A stretch of DNA of 64,000 bases from the NCBI GenBank assembly GCA_034665305.1, contig JAXDFZ010000018.1, positions 248,001 to 312,000 on the forward strand, given 5' to 3'. Positions within the stretch are counted from its first letter, which is position 1, and each line of letters begins with the position of its first letter. Positions 8,384 through 17,386 of this stretch are shown in pieces. Below the pieces are notes generated by a model, which did not search any database, had not been told where the DNA came from, and saw only the letters and a list, made by a program, of their open reading frames with translations. This DNA comes from DASXRU01 sp034665305. Its GTDB lineage: Bacteria; Acidobacteriota; Blastocatellia; Pyrinomonadales; Pyrinomonadaceae. The position numbers were made by a program, and so were the translations under genes.

Positions 8384-11071
8384 ATGTCTGGTAATCGTCG
8401 ATTCATCGTACACAAGTTTGCCTTAGTTGCCTTACTCGCCGTCGCTTTCCTGCCGGCATCTGTCACCGCGCAACAGTATGATGCGAATTTTTATTCCGGT
8501 TTGCGCTGGCGGATGATCGGTCCGTTTCGCGCCGGCCGAGTCAATGCCGTCAGTGGGGTCGTGGGACAGCCCGACACTTTTTATTTCGGCTCAGTCGGCG
8601 GGGGCGTATGGAAGACTACTAACGCCGGTCGCACCTGGTTGCCGATCTCAGATGCGACCGGCGTCGCCTCAATCGGCGCGATCGGAGTGGCTCCGTCAAA
8701 TCCGAACATTGTTTATGTCGGCGCCGGCGAACCAGACATGCGCGACTCGATTCAGTTCGGCGACGGCATGTACAAGTCTGCCGATGCCGGGAAAACATGG
8801 AAGCATATTGGACTAGAAAACACGCGCCAGATTGGACGAGTGATCGTCGATCCTAAGAATCCGAATATCGTTTTGGTCGCGGCGCTGGGCCACGCCTACG
8901 GGCCCAATTCTGAACGCGGAGTCTATCGCACGCGCGATGGCGGTTTGACCTGGCAGAAAGTCCTCTTCAAGAACGATGACCTAGGCGCGATCGATCTCGC
9001 TTTCGATCCCACGAGCTCGCAAATCCTTTATGCGACTTTGTGGAACGTCCGCCGGCCACCCTGGTTCATTTACACTCCCGCAAACGGACCGGGCGCGGGG
9101 ATTTTCAAATCGACCGACGGCGGGACCACCTGGAAAGAAATTTCTGCCGGCATTCCCGAGGAAGGCCGCGGCCATATCGGGATTGCCGTCGCGCCGGCCA
9201 ATCGTAACCGCATCTACGCTGCAGTGGACGCGAAAGAAGGCGGCGTGTTTCGCTCAGACGATGCGGGCGCGACGTGGATCAGGCTTTCCGCTGACAAGCG
9301 CTTGTGGGACCGCGGTTGGTACTTTGGAAAAGTCACGGTCGATCCAAAGAACGCGGACATTGTTTACGTGATGAATACTTCGATGTATCGCTCGCTCGAC
9401 GCGGGTAAGACCTGGACGGCGATCAAAGGCGCGCCCGGCGGCGACGACTATCATCAACTTTGGATTAATCCTGACGATCCCAAGCGAATGGTGCTGGCCA
9501 GCGATCAGGGAGGGATCGTTTCCGTCGACGGCGCCGAGACCTGGAGTTCCTGGTACAACCAGCCGACCGCGCAGATTTATCACGTCGCGGCGGACTATCG
9601 TTTTCCGTACTGGATCACAGGTGCGCAGCAAGACAGCGGCGCGGTCGGTACGCCTTCGCGCAGCCGGCACTCCGAAATTTCCAATCGCGATTGGGAAGGT
9701 CTGTGCTCCGGCGGCGAGTCAGGTTACACCGCACCCGATCCGTTGCACCCGGAGATTCTTTTTGGCGGCACTGTTTCGCGCTGCAACGTCATGACCGGCG
9801 AAACAAAGAGTGTGTCGCCGGAACGCGGCGGCGCTACGGGACAGTTTCGTCACGCATGGACGCAACCGCTGGTCTTTTCGCATGCCGACCCGCATGCGCT
9901 CTACTTCGCTAATCAGTTTCTTTATAAGACGACGAACGGCGGCGAGAGCTGGGCGCAGATCAGTCAGGATCTAACACGAGAAGATCCCGGCGTGCCGGCA
10001 AATCTGAACGAAGCCGCCGCGGCCGACGCGCCGGCCGATAAACGGCGGGGAGTGATTTACTCGATTGCGCCTTCGCCACTGCGCGCGCCGATGATCTGGA
10101 TTGGCACCGACGACGGTTTGATTCAGTTAACCAAGGACGACGGCAAGACCTGGGAAAACGTGACGCCGCCAACGATGACCTCGTGGAGCAAGGTCTCGAT
10201 GATCGAGGCCTCGCACTCGAATGCGGATGAAGCCTATGCTGCGGTTGAACGGCATCAACTGGAAGATTACGAACCGCACATTTATCGCACGCGCGACGCC
10301 GGAAAGACCTGGACCGAAATCACGAGGGGTTTGCCCAAGGGCGTTTACGTGCAAACGGTCAAAGAAGATCCGGAGCGGCGCGGGTTGTTGTTTGCGGGAA
10401 CTGAGCGCGCGGTCTTTGTTTCCTTTGACGATGGCGATCATTGGCAGTCGCTGCAGTTGAATTTGCCGGCCGCGTCGATGCGTGACTTAGCCATTCATCG
10501 TGACGATCTGATTGTGGCGACGCATGGGCGCGGTTTCTGGGTGCTCGATGACATCACCGCGCTGCGGCAGATCGACGACGACATGACGAAAGCGCGCGCG
10601 TATCTCTTCCGCCCTGCCGACGCGTTTGAAATAACCCCTGGCAGCGACAACGGCACGCCGATGCCGCGCGATGAGCCACTGGCTGAGAATCCGCCGTACG
10701 GCGCGATGCTCGATTACTACGTAAGAGCGAATATTAGTGGGCCGCTGGTACTGGAGATTTTCGATCCGGCCGGCGATCTGGTCAGGGTTTACTCAAGCGA
10801 AGACAAACCAACTCCAGTTGATCCGAACACGTTAAGCATCCCCGCGTCCTGGGTGCGACCGCCGCAGGTACTTTCGACGGCGCCCGGCATGCATCGCTGG
10901 ATTTGGGATCTACGTCCCACGCCGCCACCGCGGCCCGCAGGTGGCGGCGGCGGTGGCGGTCGCGGCGGAGTTCCACCGGTACTTCCCGGCGCCTATACGG
11001 TGAAGCTGACCGTCGGCGGAAAGACGTACACGCAGCCGCTGCGAGTGAGGGCTGACCCCCGCTCGAGGTGA
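8384..11071 (+). CDS. secreted BNR/sortilin-like beta-propeller protein (paralogue 1)
   Basis: An 895-residue exported protein with a signal peptide (basic start, hydrophobic ALVALLAVAFLPASVTA, cleavage near residue 30). It is built of BNR/sortilin-type repeats with recurring S-x-D-G-G-x-T-W pieces (GGGVWKTTNAGRTW, YKSADAGKTWK, FKSTDGGTTWK, YRSLDAGKTW). This pattern belongs to the VPS10/WD40/YVTN-like glycosyl hydrolase group, common in Acidobacteria and Bacteroidota, whose biochemical role is largely unproven. A proline/glycine-rich linker (PAGGGGGGGRGG) precedes the C-terminal domain. The ATG at 8384 follows GGGGGACAACTGGTTC and gives a complete signal peptide. A paralogue lies at 21021. 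The next gene starts 5 bases after the stop, suggesting cotranscription. Confidence 0.88.
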   Translation: MSGNRRFIVHKFALVALLAVAFLPASVTAQQYDANFYSGLRWRMIGPFRAGRVNAVSGVVGQPDTFYFGSVGGGVWKTTNAGRTWLPISDATGVASIGAIGVAPSNPNIVYVGAGEPDMRDSIQFGDGMYKSADAGKTWKHIGLENTRQIGRVIVDPKNPNIVLVAALGHAYGPNSERGVYRTRDGGLTWQKVLFKNDDLGAIDLAFDPTSSQILYATLWNVRRPPWFIYTPANGPGAGIFKSTDGGTTWKEISAGIPEEGRGHIGIAVAPANRNRIYAAVDAKEGGVFRSDDAGATWIRLSADKRLWDRGWYFGKVTVDPKNADIVYVMNTSMYRSLDAGKTWTAIKGAPGGDDYHQLWINPDDPKRMVLASDQGGIVSVDGAETWSSWYNQPTAQIYHVAADYRFPYWITGAQQDSGAVGTPSRSRHSEISNRDWEGLCSGGESGYTAPDPLHPEILFGGTVSRCNVMTGETKSVSPERGGATGQFRHAWTQPLVFSHADPHALYFANQFLYKTTNGGESWAQISQDLTREDPGVPANLNEAAAADAPADKRRGVIYSIAPSPLRAPMIWIGTDDGLIQLTKDDGKTWENVTPPTMTSWSKVSMIEASHSNADEAYAAVERHQLEDYEPHIYRTRDAGKTWTEITRGLPKGVYVQTVKEDPERRGLLFAGTERAVFVSFDDGDHWQSLQLNLPAASMRDLAIHRDDLIVATHGRGFWVLDDITALRQIDDDMTKARAYLFRPADAFEITPGSDNGTPMPRDEPLAENPPYGAMLDYYVRANISGPLVLEIFDPAGDLVRVYSSEDKPTPVDPNTLSIPASWVRPPQVLSTAPGMHRWIWDLRPTPPPRPAGGGGGGGRGGVPPVLPGAYTVKLTVGGKTYTQPLRVRADPRSR

Positions 11072-11076
11072 ACTGA

Positions 11077-11751
11077 TTGCAGAAAACCGCGGACGATTTT
11101 GATTGGACCGCCGTGATGGCTGCGGTTGCGACCGGAGTGATTTTCCTCTTCGCAACCGCGCACGGGCCGAATATTTATTTCACTCTGGGCGCGTTCTGCT
11201 TCTGGATAATCTTCATTGCAGTCCGCGTGCGACGCGATCGCGACACGTTGGAACGCTGGGGATTCCGCACCGACAACTTACGCAAGGCAGCGCTCATTCC
11301 GGTAGCGGTTTTCATCGTTGCGGCCCTCGCCTTCGCGGCCTATGCCCTCGCCACACACCGGTTTCAGTTTCCCCTTCATGTGTTGCCACTCTTTCTCATT
11401 TACCCGTTGTGGGCCGTGATTCAGCAGTTTCTCGTGCTCGGGATCGTGGTCGGGAATCTCGGGAAGATTGAATCTCTGAACAGACGACCGGTTGTTCTGG
11501 TGTTGATTGGGACGCTTGTATTTGGCGGCATTCATCTACCCGATCCAATTCTGACAGTCGGAACTACAGCGCTCGCGCTTTTGTACGTTCCGCTGTTTTT
11601 GAGAGATCGCAACGTACTCCCGCTCGGTGTGGTCCACGGTTGGATCGGCACGCTGTTTTACCTTTGGGTGCTGGGCCGCGATGTTTGGGCGGAGAATTGC
11701 TGTTCGCAGTTCTTTTCAATGGTGCAGGCGTTCCGGCACGTCGGTGGTTAG
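11077..11751 (+). CDS. CPBP-like intramembrane protein with altered active site
   Basis: A 224-residue protein with about six or seven hydrophobic segments. The C-terminal half resembles the CPBP (CAAX protease/bacteriocin-processing) family: motif 2 is visible as FGGIH (F-x3-H) and motif 3 as VHGWIGTLFY. The first motif, normally E-E-x3-R, reads Q-Q here (AVIQQFLVLG), so the usual catalytic glutamates are absent; it may be a non-catalytic or differently acting member. The TTG start at 11077 is chosen because a GAGGTGA ribosome-binding site overlaps the end of the preceding gene; the first ATG is 39 bases later and would shorten the N-terminus. Probably cotranscribed with the sortilin-like gene upstream. 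Confidence 0.7.
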   Translation: MQKTADDFDWTAVMAAVATGVIFLFATAHGPNIYFTLGAFCFWIIFIAVRVRRDRDTLERWGFRTDNLRKAALIPVAVFIVAALAFAAYALATHRFQFPLHVLPLFLIYPLWAVIQQFLVLGIVVGNLGKIESLNRRPVVLVLIGTLVFGGIHLPDPILTVGTTALALLYVPLFLRDRNVLPLGVVHGWIGTLFYLWVLGRDVWAENCCSQFFSMVQAFRHVGG

Positions 11752-11814
11752 CTGCAGCAGGAACCATTCATTGCCGGATCCCGCACGGGCCGAGTTACTG
11801 CGTCGTAATGAGAT

Positions 11815-11952
11815 CAGTACCACCACGCGGTAGCGGGTGGGTCGCTCGTTTGGGGAATGCGGGTTTCGGCAATGCGCGTTAAAGAATCTAATCTCTTTCC
11901 TCAATCCTCAATCTGCAACGAGCGACCCACCCGCTACCGCGTGGTGGTACTG
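11815..11952. repeat. 36-bp inverted-repeat doublet (GCGGTAGCGGG family)
   Basis: Arms 11815-11850 and 11917-11952 are reverse complements with almost no mismatch (CAGTACCACCACGCGGTAGC and onward), separated by 66 bases. The arm core GCGGTAGCGGG is shared with the doublet at 55661-55756. Apart from this doublet, the gap 11752-12082 shows nothing else I can support. Confidence 0.85.
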
Positions 11953-12082
11953 ACCTCATTGCCTTGTGCCATCAATTGCCACACACTCCAGCGCTACAAC
12001 CAGCACTCCCCCCGTGTTGTATATCCACGTTTCATGCCTCAGAATTACCGGTACTTTGAAGAGCGGTTCGAACTTGTAACTC

Positions 12083-14164
12083 ATGAAAAAAACGATGTCG
12101 ATTATTAAGCCCACGTGTCTCGGCCTCCTCCTGGTCCTGTCGTGCCTCGGTCAGAACGTACGGCCGCCGCAAACGCCGACTGCCTCCGAGGATGAGGTGG
12201 TGAAGATCTCGACCACGGTGATTCAAGTCGATACTACGGTCACCGATAAGAACGGAAAAATTATTACTGATTTGAAGGCCGAGGACTTTGAGATTTTCGA
12301 GAACAATGAAAAACGGCCAATCACCTTCTTTTCGTTCGTCCCGGTTGGTTCGGCAACTCCGGGTAAGTTGAGGAGCGAAAATGCGAACCCGGCGCTACCA
12401 ACTGCTTCGCTTAGACCGGAACAGGTGCGCCGCACGATCGCGCTGATCGTCGATGATCTAACCCTCGACATTTACGATCTCCCTCTGCTGCGCCGGTCAA
12501 TGCGAAGATTCGTTGCCGAGCAAATGCGCGATGGCGATCTGGTGGCGATCGCACGCACTGGTGGCAGCATCGGCATACTTGAGCAATTCACTTCCGACCG
12601 GCGACAACTGTATGCGGCGATTGAAAAGATAAAATGGAATCCCCTCGCGAAGAAAATCTCGGCATCCGCGGGAGGAGCGGTTGGGGGCCATGACGGCATT
12701 GGACTGCACGACCCGGATCAGGAAGGTGACAATCACCGGGCCAGCATGCTGGCTTCGCAAATGATCACTGGTTTGCGCGAACTGGTTTCGGGTATGAAGC
12801 GATTGCCCGGACGCAAATCGGCGATAATGTTTACCGAAGGTTTCAAACTTAACGCGACTGAGCTCGTCGGTCCCCGGCGCGATCCGCGAATTCAGGCGGC
12901 GTTGGAAAAACTAGTTGATTTGGCAGCCCGGTCCTCAGTGGTTATTTACACGATTGATTCGCGGGGTTTACAGGCAGATGAACTGGCTGTAATCGACGCG
13001 GCTAAGGATGCTCAAGACGGAATGGTTTATCTGGCCCAGCAAACCGGCGGGATGGCGATCCTGAAGCGGAATGATTTCAATCTCTCCATTGAAAGAATTC
13101 TCGACAGCCAAAAAGGTTATTACCTGATTGGCTACACGCCCGATCCTGAAACCTTCAATGCGGGGAAGAGTCGTTTCAATAAACTAACGGTTAAGGTAAA
13201 GCGCGAAGGCGCAACCGTGGCTTATCGGAGCGGATTTTTCGGCGTGAGCAACAGCAAAGAAGATGAGATACAAATAGCTTCGAAGCCTAAGGAGCGAATG
13301 ACAGAAGCGCTCACTTCGCCATTCGCCGTCAGTGATATTGCCGTAAATCTAAATACGCTGTTTGGGAATGATAGCCAACAAGGTTCCTTCATCCGTTCTC
13401 TGCTGCACATCAACGCCAAAGATTTGGAGTTCACCGAAGAGCCCGGCGGTGTCAGGAAAGCCGACTTTGATGTTTTAGCGATGAGTTTCAATAACGAAGG
13501 CATTGCCGTCGATAGGATTGTCAGGAATTACGTGCTCACTTTGCCGCCGAAGGAGTATCAGAAGTTTCTGGCGGAGGGCTTCGTCTATTACTTTACCTTC
13601 CCGGTTAAGCAGCCTGGTCCATACAGTTTTCGGGTGGCGATCCGCGACAAGCAATCGGAAAGGATTGGCTCAGCCAGCCAGTTCCTCGAAGTTCCGGATT
13701 TGAAGAAAGACGGACTAACGCTTTCCGGCGTCGTGCTTGAGACTCTCTCCGACGAAGAATTGCAAAGAGAGCGCGCCGCGCAAAGCCAACTCAGCGTGAG
13801 CAGAATCGAGAATCGCAGCTACACCAATATGCTGAACGCTACCTCGCTGAGACATTTCCAGCGGCCCACTATCTTGCGTTACGGTTTTGAGGTTTACAAC
13901 GCGAAACTTGATAGCGCGCACAAACCGCGACTGACGACGCAGGTGAACGTTTATCGCGACGGAAAACTCGTGATGGAGGGCAAGCCGTCAGCAATCGACC
14001 TAATAGGCCAAGCCGATTGGCAGAAAGTCACATCCTTCGGCGCGCTGGCGTTGGACAAACAAATGCAGCCCGGCGAATACATCCTGCAAATCATCGTCAC
14101 CGACAATCTGGCGTCAGGGAAACGGAAGAGTAGTATTCAGTTTGTGCAGTTTGAGATTGTGTGA
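12083..14164 (+). CDS. VWFA-related domain protein (Acidobacterial family), probable lipoprotein
   Basis: A 693-residue exported protein. The N-terminus has a signal sequence ending LLVLSC (Cys at about 21), compatible with a lipobox. Residues about 30-330 form the VWFA-related region typical of Acidobacteria, with VDTTVTDKNGKIITDLKAEDF.IFE at the front, and IALIVDDLTLDI as the likely A-domain strand with acidic metal-site residues. YYLIGYTPDPE and a KLTVKVKR strand close the region. The remaining C-terminal part is rich in beta structure. The family is expanded in Acidobacteria but has no proven function; adhesion or envelope-complex assembly is the usual guess. The ATG at 12083 gives the intact signal peptide. 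Monocistronic as far as can be seen. Confidence 0.85.
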   Translation: MKKTMSIIKPTCLGLLLVLSCLGQNVRPPQTPTASEDEVVKISTTVIQVDTTVTDKNGKIITDLKAEDFEIFENNEKRPITFFSFVPVGSATPGKLRSENANPALPTASLRPEQVRRTIALIVDDLTLDIYDLPLLRRSMRRFVAEQMRDGDLVAIARTGGSIGILEQFTSDRRQLYAAIEKIKWNPLAKKISASAGGAVGGHDGIGLHDPDQEGDNHRASMLASQMITGLRELVSGMKRLPGRKSAIMFTEGFKLNATELVGPRRDPRIQAALEKLVDLAARSSVVIYTIDSRGLQADELAVIDAAKDAQDGMVYLAQQTGGMAILKRNDFNLSIERILDSQKGYYLIGYTPDPETFNAGKSRFNKLTVKVKREGATVAYRSGFFGVSNSKEDEIQIASKPKERMTEALTSPFAVSDIAVNLNTLFGNDSQQGSFIRSLLHINAKDLEFTEEPGGVRKADFDVLAMSFNNEGIAVDRIVRNYVLTLPPKEYQKFLAEGFVYYFTFPVKQPGPYSFRVAIRDKQSERIGSASQFLEVPDLKKDGLTLSGVVLETLSDEELQRERAAQSQLSVSRIENRSYTNMLNATSLRHFQRPTILRYGFEVYNAKLDSAHKPRLTTQVNVYRDGKLVMEGKPSAIDLIGQADWQKVTSFGALALDKQMQPGEYILQIIVTDNLASGKRKSSIQFVQFEIV

Positions 14165-14554
14165 AGCAGAGATATTTTTTTGCTGAGGCATATAGTAGCT
14201 GAACGTCTTCAGCGCGATCACCACTATCAACTCGACGCGGCCGCTAAGAAGGTGATTACCGGACTATCCGAACGCTATGGCCCGTTGAAGCGGCAGTCCC
14301 TTGAGAAACGTCAGGAGTGCGGTGAGAGCTGCAATCACAGCCACCCCCCCAAGAACTTGATAGGCTTCCTGAATCGTGTTTTGAGCCAGCCATTTACCGG
14401 AAGTTTAACGATGTCGGCCGCCATCGAACGCCAGCCTAATTCTTGCCTTATTCCCCCGTCAAGGAGATAGTCACCTTGTGAAGTTGTTTAGTATTGCATC
14501 AGCGAAGGAGGGCAATTCTCAGGCTTGACACCGGTTTTGGTTCTCCTTAACCTG
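14165..14554. other. intergenic region with a possible decayed membrane-peptide fragment
   Basis: No intact gene. On the minus strand, about 14413 down to a TAG at 14264, one frame reads a protein-like stretch with a hydrophobic segment (VAVIAALTALLTFLKGLPLQ), but it has no start codon and is closed upstream by TAA. A run of seven C (14344-14350) lies inside it. It could be the remnant of a small membrane protein. An AAGGAGG sequence at about 14504-14511 is also present, 14 bases before a TTG. Confidence 0.35.
14525..14553 (+). promoter_or_regulatory. possible promoter of parDE
   Basis: TTGACA at 14525-14530 is a perfect -35 box; 17 bases later TAACCT (14548-14553) is a poor -10. If used, transcription would begin at about 14560, almost on the ATG codons at 14555/14561, implying a leaderless or near-leaderless message from 14561. 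Confidence 0.3.
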
Positions 14555-14842
14555 ATGCCGATGGAAGTACAGCTTACCCACGATCAAAAAGCCTTCATCA
14601 AGCAGGCAATTGAAACCGGCCGTTTTCACCGCGCGGAAGATGCCGTGCATGAAGCCTTGTCACTGTGGGAAGAACGTGAGCGTCGGCGCTTAGAATTCCT
14701 AGCAACTCTGGATGATGCCCGAGCCTCTCTCGCCAGTGGCGATGGCCGCAGCATAACGCAACAATCAGTGCTGGAGCTGGCCGAGGAAGTAAAAGAGCGT
14801 GGTCGCGCCCGCCTTGTGGCTGAGAAGCCAGTAGCCCGGTAA
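14555..14842 (+). CDS. parD: ParD-type antitoxin
   Basis: A protein of about 95 residues. The N-terminal half (MEVQLTHDQKAFIKQAIETG, then RAEDAVHEAL) is the ribbon-helix-helix DNA-binding domain of ParD/CopG-type antitoxins. The charged C-terminal half would wrap around and neutralise the toxin. Such antitoxins also repress their own operon. The start is uncertain: ATG at 14555 (MPMEVQ) and 14561 (MEVQ) both give the normal domain, while a TTG at 14525 would add ten hydrophobic residues not expected in the family. Its TAA stop overlaps the toxin ATG by one base, so translation is coupled. Confidence 0.85.
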   Translation: MPMEVQLTHDQKAFIKQAIETGRFHRAEDAVHEALSLWEERERRRLEFLATLDDARASLASGDGRSITQQSVLELAEEVKERGRARLVAEKPVAR

Positions 14843-15141
14843 TGGCCCACCGCATCGCATCCCGAGCTGAGGCCGACTTGGATGACATCTGGTATCACAT
14901 CGCAAGCGAAAGTGGCAGCGTCGAAGTTGCTGACCGGTTAATTGACTCCATCACCGCGCGGTTCTTTCTCCTTTCCAACCACCCGTACGTAGGACGTGCT
15001 CGCGACGAAGACTTTGGTATTAGCTCGCGGAGCTTTGCCGTTGGCGAGTATGTCATCGTGTACTCTGTCGACCACGAAGACGTATTGATTCTTCGCGTCG
15101 CACACGGACGACGTGATATCGAAGCCCTGTTTGGAGATTAG
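14842..15141 (+). CDS. parE: ParE/RelE-superfamily toxin
   Basis: A 99-residue toxin with the ParE pattern: an N-terminal helical hairpin (SRAEADLDDIWYHIASESG), the central turn NHPYVGRARDEDFGISSRSFAVGEYVIVY, and a C-terminal strand ILRVAHGRRDIEALF. ParE toxins poison DNA gyrase; RelE relatives cut mRNA. The GRRDIEALF ending is the ParE-type tail. It overlaps parD by one base (TAATG). The pair stands between a VWFA-related gene and a CocE hydrolase with no sign of a surrounding mobile element. Confidence 0.9.
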   Translation: MAHRIASRAEADLDDIWYHIASESGSVEVADRLIDSITARFFLLSNHPYVGRARDEDFGISSRSFAVGEYVIVYSVDHEDVLILRVAHGRRDIEALFGD

Positions 15142-15196
15142 AGAAGCTACAAATCTCGGCCGGTATCAATTGCGGCATCCGCCATTCGAAATGCGC

Positions 15197-17149
15197 TCAC
15201 GGCATCGTTACTAGTGGCAGCTCAATAAAACTCGCGAGTTTGCGATCGCCGGGGGTGTGATAGACGCGCTGGGTTGCTTTGCGATAGTCGCCCGGCTTGG
15301 CCCAGAAGATGTTTGGGACAAACGTTTGCGGGTTGCGATCGTAGAGCGGGAACCAGCTCGATTGTATTTGCACCATGATGCGGTGGCCGGGCAAGAAGAC
15401 GTGGTTGGCCGTGGGGATCGCGAAACGATAGAGCAAAGGTGCATTTGCCGTGATCGGCTTTGCGGTTTCGAAACTCTCGCGATAACGGCCGCGCAGGACA
15501 TCCGCCGAGATCATCAACTGATAGCCGCCCATGTTTGGCTGTCCCGCAACCTCGGCGGGATAGAGATCGATCAACTTCACTACCCAATCCGAATCCGTTC
15601 CCGTGGTTGAAGCGATCAGGTTCACGATTGGCTCGCCACTGATTTTCACCGGCTCATCCAGAACTTCTGAAGTAAACGCGAGGACATCTGTGCGTCCCGA
15701 CATCTCGCGCTGATCGTCTACCAGCCAGCGCGACCAACTCGTGCCGTCGATCGGACGGGCGCGATAGGGGACGGGTTTAGCGGGATCGGAAATGTATTCG
15801 CCGAAGCCTGCGTCGCCGGCTTTCGGCGCGGTAAAACCTGCTTTCAAACCAGCAGTGAGATAGAGGGGCGTGGGCCGGACTTTGCAGCCGCTGGTACAGC
15901 CTGACGGCCAACTGGAAAGCCGGCGCCACTTGTTGGTGCCGGTTTCAAATGCGGTAACAGGAGCGATGTCGGCTTTCGGCGCGCCATCCTTCAAATACTG
16001 ATCGAGGAACGGGCGCAGGACTTCCTGCCGGAAAGTCAGTGCCGTGTCACTGTTGAATTTGACTGCGCCGAGCGCGCTACCGTCTCTGATCTCCTGACCG
16101 TGATGCCATGGCCCCAGCACCAGGAAGACTCTGTTGTTGTTCGTGTCTTTGGGTTCGATCGCTTTGTAGACCGCGATGTCGCCGTAAATGTCTTCCTGAT
16201 CCCAAAGGCTATGGACCAGCATCACCGGTACCTTCAGTGGTTGAGCCGCTAAGATCTTGTCGACGGCCTGGTCCTGCCAGTAAGCGTCGTAAGCCGGATG
16301 CTCGAGCAGTTTTCTCCAGAAGCCCACTTGCTCCAGACCGCGCCGGCGTCCCAGCTCGCCTGCTGAACCTGCTTCCATAAACATGTCGTAGTCATCGAAG
16401 TGACTGGTCCACCACTTGATCTCATTAGCGCGCGTTGCTTGCTGATCGTAAATGTACGACATGCCCTGCTGGCGAAAGGCGCCGTTGTGAAACCAGTCGT
16501 CGCCGCGCCATCCGTCGACCATGGGATTCATGGGAACTGAAACCTTCAGCGCGGGGTGCGGATTCACCAGGGCCATCAATGGCAGGAAGCCATCGTAGGA
16601 AATACCGAGGATGCCGACTTTGCCATTTGTTTCGGGAATGTTTTTTACGAGCCAGTCGATGGTGTCGTAAGTATCGGTCGCGTGATCGACGGGCGTGGGA
16701 TTTTGCGGTCCATGCAAGGGGCGGTTCATCACGTATTCGCCCTCGGAACCATACTTGCCGCGAATGTCCTGAACCGCGCGAATGTAGCCGCCTTCGACAA
16801 TGACATCGGTGGCATTGTCATAGCCGTAGAGACTCGGTCCGAGATGCGAACTCTCGGTCTGGGTCGTCAGGCCGGTGGCGTTGTAGGGCGTACGCGTCAG
16901 GAGAATGGGCGCATGTTTGGCGCCTTTCGGTACCAGGATGACAGTGTGCAGCTTCACGCCATCGCGCATCGGAATCATCACGTCGCGCCGCTCGTAGTCG
17001 AAGCCGTCGTTGGTTTGGACAAACTTTTCCGGCGTCTCGTTTGCGAGGGTCGGTGTTTGAGCCGCGGCCGGCGCTGAGAATAAGGAGGAGATCCCGGATG
17101 ACAGTAGTGCCAGCAACAATATGACGAAACCAATGCGTCTAAGTTTCAT
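15197..17149 (-). CDS. exported CocE/NonD family serine hydrolase (X-Pro dipeptidyl-peptidase-like)
   Basis: A 650-residue alpha/beta hydrolase with a signal peptide (basic MKLRRIG, hydrophobic core, cleavage after APAAA at about residue 30). The family N-terminal signature is MIPMRDGVKLHTVILVPKG (59-76). The nucleophile elbow is GISYDGFL with Ser184. The C-terminal jelly-roll domain of CocE/X-Pro peptidases follows (DSDWVVKLIDLYP, then the NHVFLPGHRIMVQIQSSWFP pattern). Relatives cleave X-Pro dipeptides, cephalosporin side chains or esters; the substrate cannot be told from sequence. The ATG at 17149 is preceded by GAGGGAC. Periplasmic or extracellular location is expected. Confidence 0.9.
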   Translation of the reverse strand: MKLRRIGFVILLLALLSSGISSLFSAPAAAQTPTLANETPEKFVQTNDGFDYERRDVMIPMRDGVKLHTVILVPKGAKHAPILLTRTPYNATGLTTQTESSHLGPSLYGYDNATDVIVEGGYIRAVQDIRGKYGSEGEYVMNRPLHGPQNPTPVDHATDTYDTIDWLVKNIPETNGKVGILGISYDGFLPLMALVNPHPALKVSVPMNPMVDGWRGDDWFHNGAFRQQGMSYIYDQQATRANEIKWWTSHFDDYDMFMEAGSAGELGRRRGLEQVGFWRKLLEHPAYDAYWQDQAVDKILAAQPLKVPVMLVHSLWDQEDIYGDIAVYKAIEPKDTNNNRVFLVLGPWHHGQEIRDGSALGAVKFNSDTALTFRQEVLRPFLDQYLKDGAPKADIAPVTAFETGTNKWRRLSSWPSGCTSGCKVRPTPLYLTAGLKAGFTAPKAGDAGFGEYISDPAKPVPYRARPIDGTSWSRWLVDDQREMSGRTDVLAFTSEVLDEPVKISGEPIVNLIASTTGTDSDWVVKLIDLYPAEVAGQPNMGGYQLMISADVLRGRYRESFETAKPITANAPLLYRFAIPTANHVFLPGHRIMVQIQSSWFPLYDRNPQTFVPNIFWAKPGDYRKATQRVYHTPGDRKLASFIELPLVTMP

Positions 17150-17196
17150 AACGGTCCCTCTGGTCCTTTCAACGAAAGGCGTTAGTGAACGAAAGC

Positions 17197-17386
17197 TGTA
17201 GGGGAGGCACCCGTGGCATCCCCCTTTGAAGAATCCGCCGATTACGCTGATTACGCAGAAACTTCGAGAAGCCCACTAGCTACTTAGATCAGTTTAGTTG
17301 GGGTTCTGTCTCTGTGTAATCTGAGCAATCTGCGGACAAGGGCTGATGGTTAACAAAGGGGTTGGCCACGGAGTGCCACCCCTACA
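17197..17386. repeat. nested inverted repeats between CocE and methyltransferase genes
   Basis: Outer arms 17197-17218 (TGTAGGGGAGGCACCCGTGGCA) and 17363-17386 are inverted copies with small differences. Inside them is a second, weaker inverted pair built on GATTACGC/TGATTACGCAG and CTGTGTAATCTGAGCAATCTG (about 17231-17260 and 17310-17337). A further piece resembling the inner pair occurs at about 20740-20770. The outer right arm reaches the last codons of the methyltransferase gene. Confidence 0.65.

Noticed and set aside
14180..14470. 96-codon ORF between the VWFA-related gene and parD
   Set aside because: No ribosome-binding site, no domain; the reverse strand shows a more protein-like but broken membrane peptide in the same place.
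14525..15141. parDE as part of a mobile or defence island
   Set aside because: No integrase, transposase, phage gene or attachment-site repeat was found around the pair.
16556..17077. 173-codon ORF opposite the CocE-type hydrolase
   Set aside because: Antisense frame of a well-supported gene; sequence is not family-like.
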